Shown here piece after piece: positions 8,729 through 15,748 of a stretch of DNA of 20,699 nucleotides (position 1 is the first letter of the stretch; the number at the start of each line of letters is the position of its first letter). Made by a program: the position numbers and the translations under genes. The stretch is from RGIG7213 sp045545665 (GTDB lineage Bacteria; Bacillota; Clostridia; Oscillospirales; CAG-272), in NCBI GenBank assembly GCA_045545665.1, contig JAZQBL010000019.1:1-20699 (forward strand), written 5' to 3'. Under the pieces are notes generated by a model. The model was not told where the DNA came from. It ran no database searches and was given only the letters and a program-made list of their open reading frames with translations.

Positions 8729-8752
8729 ACTGTATTATACACATAGTACAGT
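8729..8752. promoter_or_regulatory. Operator O1 overlapping the GntR operon promoter
   Basis: Inverted repeat ACTGTA-N12-TACAGT. On the minus strand its arms are ACTGTACT and AATACAGT around 8 bp, identical to the site upstream of the VWA gene. It covers the -10 box and much of the spacer, the expected position for autorepression. YtrA-type regulators are known to bind inverted repeats of this general form. Confidence 0.8.
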
Positions 8753-8762
8753 CGCTTGTCAA
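8734..8762 (-). promoter_or_regulatory. Consensus sigma-A promoter of the GntR/ABC operon
   Basis: On the minus strand TTGACA (8762-8757), a 17-bp spacer, then TATAAT (8739-8734). Both hexamers match consensus in all positions, so the operon should be strong when derepressed. Confidence 0.92.
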
Positions 8763-8827
8763 TACCTTTTTGAAAAAATATTATTTCGCCATTTTGTCCC
8801 CTGTTTTCATCTCTATTCTAAATGCAA

Positions 8828-8855
8828 AAATACCGACCCTTTCGAGTCGGTATTT
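8828..8855 (-). terminator. Terminator of the cotH-like/cofE-like operon
   Basis: A 10-bp stem (AAATACCGAC at 8828-8837 with its complement at 8846-8855) and an 8-nt loop. On the minus strand the right arm runs into TTTTTGCATT. It lies 14 nt after the stop codon of the upstream gene. Confidence 0.88.
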
Positions 8856-8869
8856 CTAAGTAATACTTA

Positions 8870-10060
8870 TCAGTTTGTATAGTTGTCGAAATATCCTTGA
8901 ACGAGGACGATAGGAGTTCCCTTGTCGCCGCTTCCCGAGGTAAGATCGCAAAGTGAACCGATAAGGTCCGTAAGACGGCGGGGTGTTGTTCCCTGTGATA
9001 CCATCTGTCCTACGAGGTTTGAATCCTTCTTCTTGATATATTCGGAAATTGCCTCTTTGAGTGCGTCACCGGAAAGATCCGCAAAGTCGTTATCTGCAAG
9101 ATACTTAAGCTTTACTTCGTTGGGCTGACCGATAAGTCCGTCTGTGAAAGCAGGGGAAACTACCGGGTCTGCAAGTTCCCAGATCTTGCCTACGGGATCC
9201 TTGAATGCACCGTCACCGTATATCATAACTTCAACGCTCTTGCCTGTTGCCGCGTCTATCTCTGCCTTTATCTGCTTTACGACGGGTTCGCAGTCTCTGG
9301 GGAAAAGCTTTACAGTTGTTTCCGTTGCTTTATTTGATCCCAAAAGACCGTAATTTTCGTTGTAGCCGCTTCCGTTAACGCTTGATGTGAGTATTTCATC
9401 AAGTGAGTATACGCTTTCGGCACCTGCTTTGAGCAGACGGCGTTTTGTTCTTGCTCTTGTGTGTATATCGCAGTTGAGTACGTTCTTTGCGTAAGGAAGA
9501 ATTGCACGGCAATCGTTTGCGAGTACTATTTCAGCTTCGCAGCCGCATTCTTCGATAAGTGTTTTATAGTATTCAACGTAGTCAACGCCTGTAAACGTGT
9601 GCTTTATGTATCCGAACAGCTCGCGGTATTTCTTTTCGTCGAGCACGTCACGCCAAGGATCAACACCCTTTTCGTCAAGCATATCGTCGTCAAAAAGATG
9701 GTTGCCGACCTCGTCGGAAGGATAGCTCAGCATAAGAGTTATCTTTTTAAGTCCCATTGCAATACCCTTAAGGCAGATTGCAAAGCGGTTTCTTGAAAGT
9801 ATGGGGAAGATAAGACCGATGTGTCCGTCGGGGAATTTTGCTTTTACGTCCGCGGCGATCTGATCCACGGTTGCGTAGTTGCCCTGTGCTCTTGCCACAA
9901 CAGCTTCTGTAACTGCTATAACGTCTTTATTACGGATCTCAAATCCGTCAGCCTTAGCTGCATCGAGTACACTTTGTGCAACGATATGTGCGATATCGTC
10001 CCCCTGTCTGATGATAGGAGCTCTTACGCCTCTTGAAATTGTTCCCGTAAGTCTTTCCAT
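8870..10060 (-). CDS. CofE-like protein (F420-0:L-glutamate ligase family)
   Basis: A 396-residue protein. The N-terminal half matches the F420-0 gamma-glutamyl ligase fold: DVIAVTEAVVARAQGN (about 46-61) corresponds to the DVLVVTSKIVSKAEG-type motif of CofE, and SRGVRAPII with a following acidic stretch fits the family start. In F420 producers this enzyme adds glutamate to F420-0 with GTP. The protein is much longer than archaeal CofE (about 250 residues). I see no other F420 genes here, and most Clostridia do not make F420, so the real substrate may differ. AGAGGT precedes the ATG. It is the second gene after the CotH-like lipoprotein (26-nt gap) and ends on a terminator. Confidence 0.8.
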   Translation of the reverse strand: MERLTGTISRGVRAPIIRQGDDIAHIVAQSVLDAAKADGFEIRNKDVIAVTEAVVARAQGNYATVDQIAADVKAKFPDGHIGLIFPILSRNRFAICLKGIAMGLKKITLMLSYPSDEVGNHLFDDDMLDEKGVDPWRDVLDEKKYRELFGYIKHTFTGVDYVEYYKTLIEECGCEAEIVLANDCRAILPYAKNVLNCDIHTRARTKRRLLKAGAESVYSLDEILTSSVNGSGYNENYGLLGSNKATETTVKLFPRDCEPVVKQIKAEIDAATGKSVEVMIYGDGAFKDPVGKIWELADPVVSPAFTDGLIGQPNEVKLKYLADNDFADLSGDALKEAISEYIKKKDSNLVGQMVSQGTTPRRLTDLIGSLCDLTSGSGDKGTPIVLVQGYFDNYTN

Positions 10061-10086
10061 AATTATACCTCTTTTTATATAAAAAT

Positions 10087-11922
10087 TTAATCAAAATTTG
10101 AAAGCGCGGTTTCCATATGAGAAATAAAATATCCGCTTCTGTCGTCTATCCAATCTTCGATAGCTGTTATCTGTCTGGACCAGGTACGCATACTGTAACC
10201 GCCGGACGTATGATCCTGCCACAAAGCAATGTGTGCTTTGATTATCGGAGAAAGTGTTTCTTTTTGTTTTTTAACTATATCCTTCAAATACGCCTTTGCT
10301 TCGTCGGAACAGAGGAGTCGGCAATACTCTTCAAAATCCCCTCTGAACGTATCGTTTTTAAGACAGAATGCAAGCAGACCTTTTAAGTACAGCGGGTCGG
10401 CGTAATTGGAAGCGTACTCAAACTTTCCGCTGTAATAATTGCCGAGTGTAAAATCAAAGGTATTTGTGTCCGCAAGCGTATATATTTCGGGAAGTACAAG
10501 CGAATCGTATCTGCCCATTGCAAAATCGCAGTCACGCATAGCAAAACGCCATTTTCCGTCTTTGTACGAGCTGTCCTTATTTTCGCCCATATAACACCAC
10601 AGCTTCAGGTTATTATGTCCCCAGTCCGTGTTACAGAAATACAGATTCAATGCAGTATACTGCATAAAGTTTTCAATATCGAGCTTGCTTGACAAATATT
10701 CATACGTTTCGTCGTACTCGTCATCGGATGCGTTAAGCACTTTTTGACACATCGCCGTAAAATCGTCAAGTGCGTTTTCGGGGCCCGAATCAACTTCGTA
10801 ATAGAACCATGCACCGCAGTATCTTCCGCAGGGAATGTTCCTGTCGTGGTCGCCTTTGCAAGTGCGTGATATATCAAGCTCTGATTTCACGACGGCTACG
10901 TTTTCCTTATCTTCTATTCCGTAAAGATTTGAAACGTAATCCTCGTCGATATCCTCTTTCATATCGAGAATTCCGTAATATTCACCGTTGAGAAACACAA
11001 CAGCAAAGCAAGATGCCTGAGCTGCAACTGCAGGTGCGTACTTTACAGCAAACGTATTTACTGCCGCATCACGGATCATTGACGTTTTTTCTCCGTCCGC
11101 TCCTGTATTGATAATAGCATCGTTGCCTCCGTTACGAAGTATGAGTCTGTCAAACCTCGCAAGAGCCTGTCCGTCACTTGTTACTCTGTCTGCAAAAAAC
11201 GGATAGTCGAAAGAACCCGAGCCGTTATATAACAGCTCATCATAATATCCCGTCTTTCTCGCAACGAGTCTGAAAGACTTTTGTGCAAGCGTTCTTGATG
11301 AACCGCCGAATATTCTGAGTCCGGCATCCTGCGACACAGCCTCCGTGCCGTCTTCGTTGAATATTTCAACGTGACATACACGTTCCCACTTTTTACCTGA
11401 ATTTTCGCTGTTCGTTATTATACCGTTTCTTCCGTAAAGGTTTTTACTGTCAGTAACGATAGACACGGTATAAGGAGCTGACACAACGTCTTTTTCGTAA
11501 TGGATATAAGTATTTGTTTTTATTCTGCCGATCGGCTCACCGTCTTTATTGAAGCACTGTGCGCGTACGACGGTCGTTTTTCCGTCGGCTACGGTTATTT
11601 CATCCTCATATCTTGCAGAGGACTTTTTCGGCTCGTTACCGTCGAGCGTATATGTTATGTATGCGCCGTCGGGTGCATTTTCCGAAAGTGTAAGGATAAG
11701 CTTTTCAGCCGACTTATAAAAGCCGCCCGGTACTGAAAATTCCGCATTTACGTAAGGAGATACCTCGCTGTCGTTTTCACCTGTCTGCACGTCGTGCGTA
11801 TCAGCAGCAATTGTATCTGTAGTTTGCGTAATTTCTGAGGTGTCAGCAACATCCTGCGTACACGATGAAAGCAACAATGCCGAACACAGCAAAATGACTG
11901 ACGTTTTTCTTTTCAGATCCAT
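10087..11922 (-). CDS. CotH-kinase family lipoprotein
   Basis: A 611-residue protein. It starts with a lipoprotein signal (basic DLKRK, hydrophobic core, lipobox LLSSC with Cys21). A low-complexity Thr/Asp linker follows. Residues about 62-140 resemble the chitobiase/hexosaminidase C-terminal-like beta domain (YTLDGNEPKKSS). The CotH kinase domain spans about 150-560, with GLRIFGGSSR, the GILDMKEDIDEDYV segment, and the metal-binding motif RDCDFAMGR (463-471, Asp464 and Asp466). CotH kinases phosphorylate secreted or spore-coat proteins; in gut Clostridia they also occur with cellulosome and surface proteins. I choose the ATG at 11922, preceded by AAAGGAT, over a start 14 codons upstream that would displace the signal peptide. 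It is the first gene of a two-gene operon. Confidence 0.93.
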   Translation of the reverse strand: MDLKRKTSVILLCSALLLSSCTQDVADTSEITQTTDTIAADTHDVQTGENDSEVSPYVNAEFSVPGGFYKSAEKLILTLSENAPDGAYITYTLDGNEPKKSSARYEDEITVADGKTTVVRAQCFNKDGEPIGRIKTNTYIHYEKDVVSAPYTVSIVTDSKNLYGRNGIITNSENSGKKWERVCHVEIFNEDGTEAVSQDAGLRIFGGSSRTLAQKSFRLVARKTGYYDELLYNGSGSFDYPFFADRVTSDGQALARFDRLILRNGGNDAIINTGADGEKTSMIRDAAVNTFAVKYAPAVAAQASCFAVVFLNGEYYGILDMKEDIDEDYVSNLYGIEDKENVAVVKSELDISRTCKGDHDRNIPCGRYCGAWFYYEVDSGPENALDDFTAMCQKVLNASDDEYDETYEYLSSKLDIENFMQYTALNLYFCNTDWGHNNLKLWCYMGENKDSSYKDGKWRFAMRDCDFAMGRYDSLVLPEIYTLADTNTFDFTLGNYYSGKFEYASNYADPLYLKGLLAFCLKNDTFRGDFEEYCRLLCSDEAKAYLKDIVKKQKETLSPIIKAHIALWQDHTSGGYSMRTWSRQITAIEDWIDDRSGYFISHMETALSNFD

Positions 11923-11978
11923 ATAATTATCCTTTCGTAATGTACACAAAACCTCTTTAACCAATTTTATATGATATC

Positions 11979-11995
11979 ACTATTTGTAGAATAGT
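11979..11995. promoter_or_regulatory. Short inverted repeat upstream of the CotH-like gene
   Basis: ACTATT-TGTAG-AATAGT, 57 bp upstream of the start codon in the A+T-rich divergent spacer (11923-12183). A TATAAA-like -10 for the minus strand lies just downstream. Its role is unknown, and it could be chance in A+T-rich DNA. Confidence 0.3.
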
Positions 11996-12148
11996 TCTTT
12001 AATTATTTTTTAATTTTTAATAAATCTCGCTGTTTTTTATAGATTTTTTTGTTTTACGCCAAATTAATTTTTAAAAACTCTTTTTGCCAAAAAAATCGAA
12101 TTAACGATAATTTTACAACAACCCCCAATTAAAGATAAAGACTGCGTA

Positions 12149-12154
12149 TATAAT
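12149..12154 (+). promoter_or_regulatory. Possible -10 box of the L,D-transpeptidase-like/epimerase pair
   Basis: A perfect TATAAT 29 bp upstream of the ATG. The matching -35 position (12126-12131) is poor, so an activator or another start is possible. Confidence 0.35.
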
Positions 12155-12183
12155 GGATCATCATAAACGAAAGAGGTCATAAA

Positions 12184-12786
12184 ATGGATTTGACAAATGC
12201 GGTATGCAAAGCTACCGACAACATTTTCGTATGTATCGGAAAAGAAGGCACTTCTTGCATTTTTTACGCGTACGAAAGACACGCAAACGGATATAAGCTC
12301 GTCTTCAAAACAGACGGTTACATAGGCAGATGCGGTATATGCTCTCCCGAGGAAAAGAAAGAAGGCGACGGAAAGACGCCGGAGGGAATTTATTATATCG
12401 GAGAGTGTTTCGGAAACACCTTGCCGCCTTGTGAAATGAAAGTGCCGTATACACTGATAGATGATGACGACTATTGGGACGGTGATTCTTCGTCAGATAC
12501 GTACAACACCCACGTAAAAGGAAGCGAAAAGGGTGAAGAGTGGCTCAAACGCGGACAGTACGAGCATCTGATCAAATATACAAATTCATATAAATACGCC
12601 GCAATGATAAACTATAACACATCCCCCGCGGTACCTGAAAAAGGTTCTGCGATATTTTTACATATACCCTCCCCAGGTTCGACCTCCTCTGCGGGATGTG
12701 TCGTTATCCCCGAAGAATATATGGTAAAAGCTCTCGGTATGATAACAGAAAATACAGTAATTGCAATTTTTAAAGGAGACAAATGA
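12184..12786 (+). CDS. L,D-transpeptidase (YkuD-fold) family protein without signal peptide
   Basis: A 200-residue protein. The C-terminal catalytic segment is H160-IPSPGSTSSAGC172-VVIP, the YkuD-type His...Ser-x-Gly-Cys arrangement with Cys172 as the predicted nucleophile. GDGKTPEGIYYIG (61-73) is the conserved segment seen in YafK/ErfK-like members. Classic family members cross-link peptidoglycan stem peptides or attach proteins to them outside the membrane. Here residues 1-25 have no hydrophobic signal peptide, so the protein is either cytoplasmic or exported some other way. AGAGGT fixes the start. Its stop codon overlaps the next start (ATGA). Domain identity is clear; the reaction is inferred. 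Confidence 0.87.
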   Translation: MDLTNAVCKATDNIFVCIGKEGTSCIFYAYERHANGYKLVFKTDGYIGRCGICSPEEKKEGDGKTPEGIYYIGECFGNTLPPCEMKVPYTLIDDDDYWDGDSSSDTYNTHVKGSEKGEEWLKRGQYEHLIKYTNSYKYAAMINYNTSPAVPEKGSAIFLHIPSPGSTSSAGCVVIPEEYMVKALGMITENTVIAIFKGDK

Positions 12787-13451
12787 AAAATTCTTATATT
12801 TGCCCGTCGCTTATGTGCTGTGATCTTTTCAACCTCGGAAGCTGTGTAAAGGATCTTGAAGCGCTCGGCACGGATTATCTTCACATTGATATTATGGACG
12901 GCGAATTCGTTCCGAACTATACTCTCGGAACGGACCACGTAAAAAAACTCCATTCCTTTACCGATATACCGCTCGACATTCATTTGATGATAACGAAGCC
13001 CGAAAAAAAGCTTGACAGATTTGAAATGAAAAAAGGCGATTTTGTAAGCATCCACTACGAAGCATCAGAGGATATAGACTCGTGTCTTGATATTATAAAT
13101 GAAAAAGGCGCATACGCAATGCTTGCAATAAACCCCGACACGCCGTGCGAGGCTGTACTTCCCTATTTGCCAAAGCTGAAAGCGGTCCTCGTTATGACAG
13201 TATACCCGGGATACGCAGGACAAAAGCTCGTTGAAGGCTCAATTGACAAAATAAAAGAAATGCGCCGTCTTTTAAACGGCGCAGGGTATGAAAATATTCT
13301 CATAGAGGTTGACGGTAACGTAAGCTTCGAAAACGCAATTCTCATGAAAGACGCGGGAGCCGATATGTTTGTTACAGGCTACTCCGGTGTATTTTCAAAG
13401 GATATGACGCTAAGAAAGGCTTACGAAAAATTCAAAAGCTGTGTTTTATGA
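12783..13451 (+). CDS. Ribulose-phosphate 3-epimerase family protein, AlsE-like
   Basis: A 222-residue TIM barrel. All four metal ligands expected in the family are visible: His34 and Asp36 in HIDIMDG, His67 in DIHLM, and Asp177 in IEVDG. Phosphate-binding loops follow (VYPGYAGQ and VTGYSGVF). The start PSLMCCDL and the TSG-like VTGYSGVF resemble D-allulose-6-phosphate 3-epimerase (AlsE), which has PSLMCMDL, more than housekeeping Rpe (usually SILSADF). It therefore probably inverts C3 of a ketose phosphate, with either ribulose-5-phosphate or allulose-6-phosphate as substrate. It is translationally coupled to the L,D-transpeptidase-like gene, a pairing I cannot explain. Its stop codon directly abuts the stop of the opposite-strand CpXC gene. 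Confidence 0.93.
   Translation: MKNSYICPSLMCCDLFNLGSCVKDLEALGTDYLHIDIMDGEFVPNYTLGTDHVKKLHSFTDIPLDIHLMITKPEKKLDRFEMKKGDFVSIHYEASEDIDSCLDIINEKGAYAMLAINPDTPCEAVLPYLPKLKAVLVMTVYPGYAGQKLVEGSIDKIKEMRRLLNGAGYENILIEVDGNVSFENAILMKDAGADMFVTGYSGVFSKDMTLRKAYEKFKSCVL
13261..13283 (-). terminator. Terminator-like hairpin inside the epimerase gene, oriented for the minus strand
   Basis: A perfect 8-bp stem (TGCGCCGT/ACGGCGCA) with a 7-nt loop. On the minus strand the right arm is followed by TTTCTTTTATTTT. It lies about 170-190 bp beyond the CpXC stop and would end the putP-like/CpXC transcript. Confidence 0.65.
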
Positions 13452-14120
13452 TCACTTACCGTTCAACACAAGAACTGCAAAATCGGCATCAACGATAAAA
13501 TTATCTTTAGATGCAAGCTTGCATTTTTCAAGATACTGTTCACAGAAAAGCGTATAGAAATGCTTCGGTATCTCAGCAACGAGATTTTCACCGTTTTCAA
13601 GCATTATCTGAAGTGCATACTCTCCGCCGTTACCGACAAAGAACAAAATGTCGGTAATGGCGGCGTTTTTATTCTGCGATTGAAGACGTGATGCAAAAAA
13701 CAGCTTTAAAAGCTCGATTATTCTGTCATCAAGCCCATTTTCAAAAATAACGGACTTTTCGCGGATAGAATTCTCATTGTTTACTATTCTTACAGTGTAC
13801 GGCTTTTCCATTCTTTTTTCGGGAAATTGCGCGTCTATTTTTTTCTGTGCTTCTTTGATGTTTTTGATACATTCGTTGACGTCCTCACCCGTGGGACAAA
13901 GATGTATCATAAATCTGTTGTCCATATCGTGATAAAGCATCGGATATGAAAGGGATATTACTCGTCCGCATTCGGGGCAGGTGTGCGAAAAAAGCTCACC
14001 TTGTAAAAGCTTTTTCTGTGCTTCGGGGTCAAATGCTCCGTTTACAGACTCATAAACGGTTATATCAAATTCACATCCGCAGTCTTTACACTTTATTTTT
14101 TCTTCGTGTTCAAGTGCCAT
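13452..14120 (-). CDS. CpXC-domain protein
   Basis: A 222-residue soluble protein. The N-terminal zinc-binding part has KCKDCGCEF (Cys11, Cys14, Cys16) and HTCPECGR (about 47-54). Between them lies ESVNGAFDPEAQKKLLQGELF, and YPMLYHDMDNRFMIH comes after. This pattern defines the CpXC family, whose function is unknown. The remaining 130 residues are helical and strand-rich without a motif I recognise. AGGAT inside the end of the upstream symporter gene precedes the ATG, with a 2-nt gap, so the two are cotranscribed. There is no space after its stop codon; the opposite-strand epimerase ends there. Confidence 0.88.
   Translation of the reverse strand: MALEHEEKIKCKDCGCEFDITVYESVNGAFDPEAQKKLLQGELFSHTCPECGRVISLSYPMLYHDMDNRFMIHLCPTGEDVNECIKNIKEAQKKIDAQFPEKRMEKPYTVRIVNNENSIREKSVIFENGLDDRIIELLKLFFASRLQSQNKNAAITDILFFVGNGGEYALQIMLENGENLVAEIPKHFYTLFCEQYLEKCKLASKDNFIVDADFAVLVLNGK
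13624..13670 (+). terminator. Terminator-like hairpin inside the CpXC gene, oriented for the plus strand
   Basis: A 15-bp stem (13624-13638 with 13649-13663; one pair is G-U in RNA) with a 10-nt A-rich loop, followed by CG and five T. It lies about 170-210 bp beyond the epimerase stop and would end the L,D-transpeptidase-like/epimerase transcript. Confidence 0.65.
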
Positions 14121-14122
14121 AA

Positions 14123-15619
14123 TTAATCCTTATACGCCTTCGCGTTTTCGAACTGATCTATGACCTTCTGCTCGGGTTTAAAAATAAGAGAGAAGACAAC
14201 AGCGGCGATCATACCTACAATAAAGCCGGGAATGATCTCGTAAAGAGAAAGTATCTTTACATCCTTCATTGAGTCAAGTCCCTTGAGTATGAGCCAGACT
14301 GCATCTACTATACCGCCTGCAAGAATGCCTGCTACAGCACCTGCAAACGAAAACTTTTTCCAGAAAAGGCTGAGAATAACGACAGGACCGAATGCCGCAC
14401 CGAAAAGTCCCCAGGCATTTTCAACAAGGCTCATTATACTTCCCGAATTGGGGTTTGATGCAATAAGAAGTGCCGCAATTGAAATAACGATAACGACTAT
14501 TCTTCCGACCCAAAGCATTTCTTTATCGGATGCATTCTTTCTGATGATGGGCTTATAAACGTCGGATGAAAAAGCGGAAGCAGATGCAAGCAGCTGTGAG
14601 TCGCACGTTGACATAGCTGCTGCAAGAATAGCGGAAAGAAGAATACCGGAAATGACACCGGGGAAAAGTCTTCTTACCATTTCAATAAACACCGTACTGT
14701 TATCCGTTCCGAAGTTGCCAAGATATTTAACGGCAACAAGACCTACAGCGACGGAGAATATAAGTATAAGACACGTCCAAAGAGAACCGATAACACGTGA
14801 CTTTTTAAGCTCCTTCGGGGATTTGATAGCCATATAACGGATAATTATATGAGGCATACCAAAGTAACCGATACCCCATCCGAGACCGCTTAAAATATCG
14901 GAAACGCTCTTCCAATCGAACGCACCGCTTGACAGAGGATTCCAGTAATTTTCACCGACCTCAAAAGGAATTTCGGGAGTGTGACCGCCCTGAATAGCTA
15001 TAAGTGCTACGATAGGAGCTACCATAAGAGCCATAAGCATAAGAAGTCCCTGGAAAAAGTCAGTCCAACAAACAGCAGAAAATCCGCCAAGGAAGGTATA
15101 AACGATGATGATGCCGGCTGCTATGTACATTGCCGTCGTTGTTTCTATGCCGATAACCGTATTAAAAAGAGTTCCGCACGCTTTGATGCTCGATGCAGCA
15201 TATATCGTATATACCACAAGAAATATAACTGCACAAATTATCTGAAGTGCTTTGTTTGAGGTTAAAAATCTGTTTGTCAGAAATTGCGGAAGCGTAATGG
15301 AATCTCCGCATACGATAGAAAAGCTGCGGAGTCTGGGAGCTACGAGTATCCAGCTCAACACCGTACCGATACCGAGACCGACTGCTATCCATACCTGTCC
15401 AAGACCTGCTGCAAAGATTGATGCGGGCAGACCCATAAGTACCCACGAGCTCATATCTGATGCACCGGCACTCAAAGCCGAAACAAGCCCGTTCATATTT
15501 CTGCCGCCAAGAAAATAATCCTTTTCTCCACCGTTTTTAGTCTTAAAGAAAAAGTAAAAACCTATTCCCAAAACAAAAACAAAGTAGAGAATAAACACAA
15601 TAAGTTCTGCGTAATTCAT
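14123..15619 (-). CDS. putP: Sodium/solute symporter, PutP (sodium/proline) type
   Basis: A 498-residue protein of the solute:sodium symporter family, the usual length for PutP, with about 13 hydrophobic helices. The family signatures are clear: DYFLGGRNMNGLVSALSAG near 34-52, then SDMSSWVLMGLP and WIAVGLGIGTVLSW. The later TM segment contains AAAMSTCDSQLLASASAFSSD, which carries the Ser/Thr residues that bind sodium in this family. It probably imports proline or a related solute with sodium. AGGAA/GGAGG lies 7-8 nt before the ATG. The CpXC gene follows after 2 nt. Substrate specificity is inferred from similarity to PutP motifs. Confidence 0.93.
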   Translation of the reverse strand: MNYAELIVFILYFVFVLGIGFYFFFKTKNGGEKDYFLGGRNMNGLVSALSAGASDMSSWVLMGLPASIFAAGLGQVWIAVGLGIGTVLSWILVAPRLRSFSIVCGDSITLPQFLTNRFLTSNKALQIICAVIFLVVYTIYAASSIKACGTLFNTVIGIETTTAMYIAAGIIIVYTFLGGFSAVCWTDFFQGLLMLMALMVAPIVALIAIQGGHTPEIPFEVGENYWNPLSSGAFDWKSVSDILSGLGWGIGYFGMPHIIIRYMAIKSPKELKKSRVIGSLWTCLILIFSVAVGLVAVKYLGNFGTDNSTVFIEMVRRLFPGVISGILLSAILAAAMSTCDSQLLASASAFSSDVYKPIIRKNASDKEMLWVGRIVVIVISIAALLIASNPNSGSIMSLVENAWGLFGAAFGPVVILSLFWKKFSFAGAVAGILAGGIVDAVWLILKGLDSMKDVKILSLYEIIPGFIVGMIAAVVFSLIFKPEQKVIDQFENAKAYKD

Positions 15620-15654
15620 TATTATGTTCCTCCATATAAAAAAATAACTCGTTT

Positions 15655-15683
15655 ATTATATCATACTGTTCCAAAAAATGCAA
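15655..15683 (-). promoter_or_regulatory. Promoter of the putP-like/CpXC operon
   Basis: On the minus strand TTGCAT (15683-15678), a 17-bp spacer, then a perfect TATAAT (15660-15655), 36 bp upstream of the ATG. Confidence 0.65.
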
Positions 15684-15712
15684 CAAAAACAAGAAAAAAA
15701 TTCAAAAATATT

Positions 15713-15740
15713 AAAAAACGGTGCTTCTGCACCGTTTTTT
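15713..15740. terminator. Terminator of the superoxide reductase gene
   Basis: Stem CGGTGC/GCACCG (15719-15724 and 15729-15734) with a TTCT tetraloop, flanked by A6 and T6. It sits 8 nt after the stop codon and insulates the putP-like promoter. Confidence 0.9.
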
Positions 15741-15748
15741 ATCTTTAT

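Noticed and set aside
10650..10665. Perfect 16-bp palindrome ATGCAGTATACTGCAT
   Set aside because: It lies inside the CotH-kinase coding sequence, far from any promoter, with no second copy noticed; most simply chance.
11923..12183. Possible small RNA or gene in the A+T-rich divergent spacer
   Set aside because: No open frame with a ribosome binding site and no stable stem-loop with a T-run; it only shows weak promoter-like elements and one short inverted repeat.
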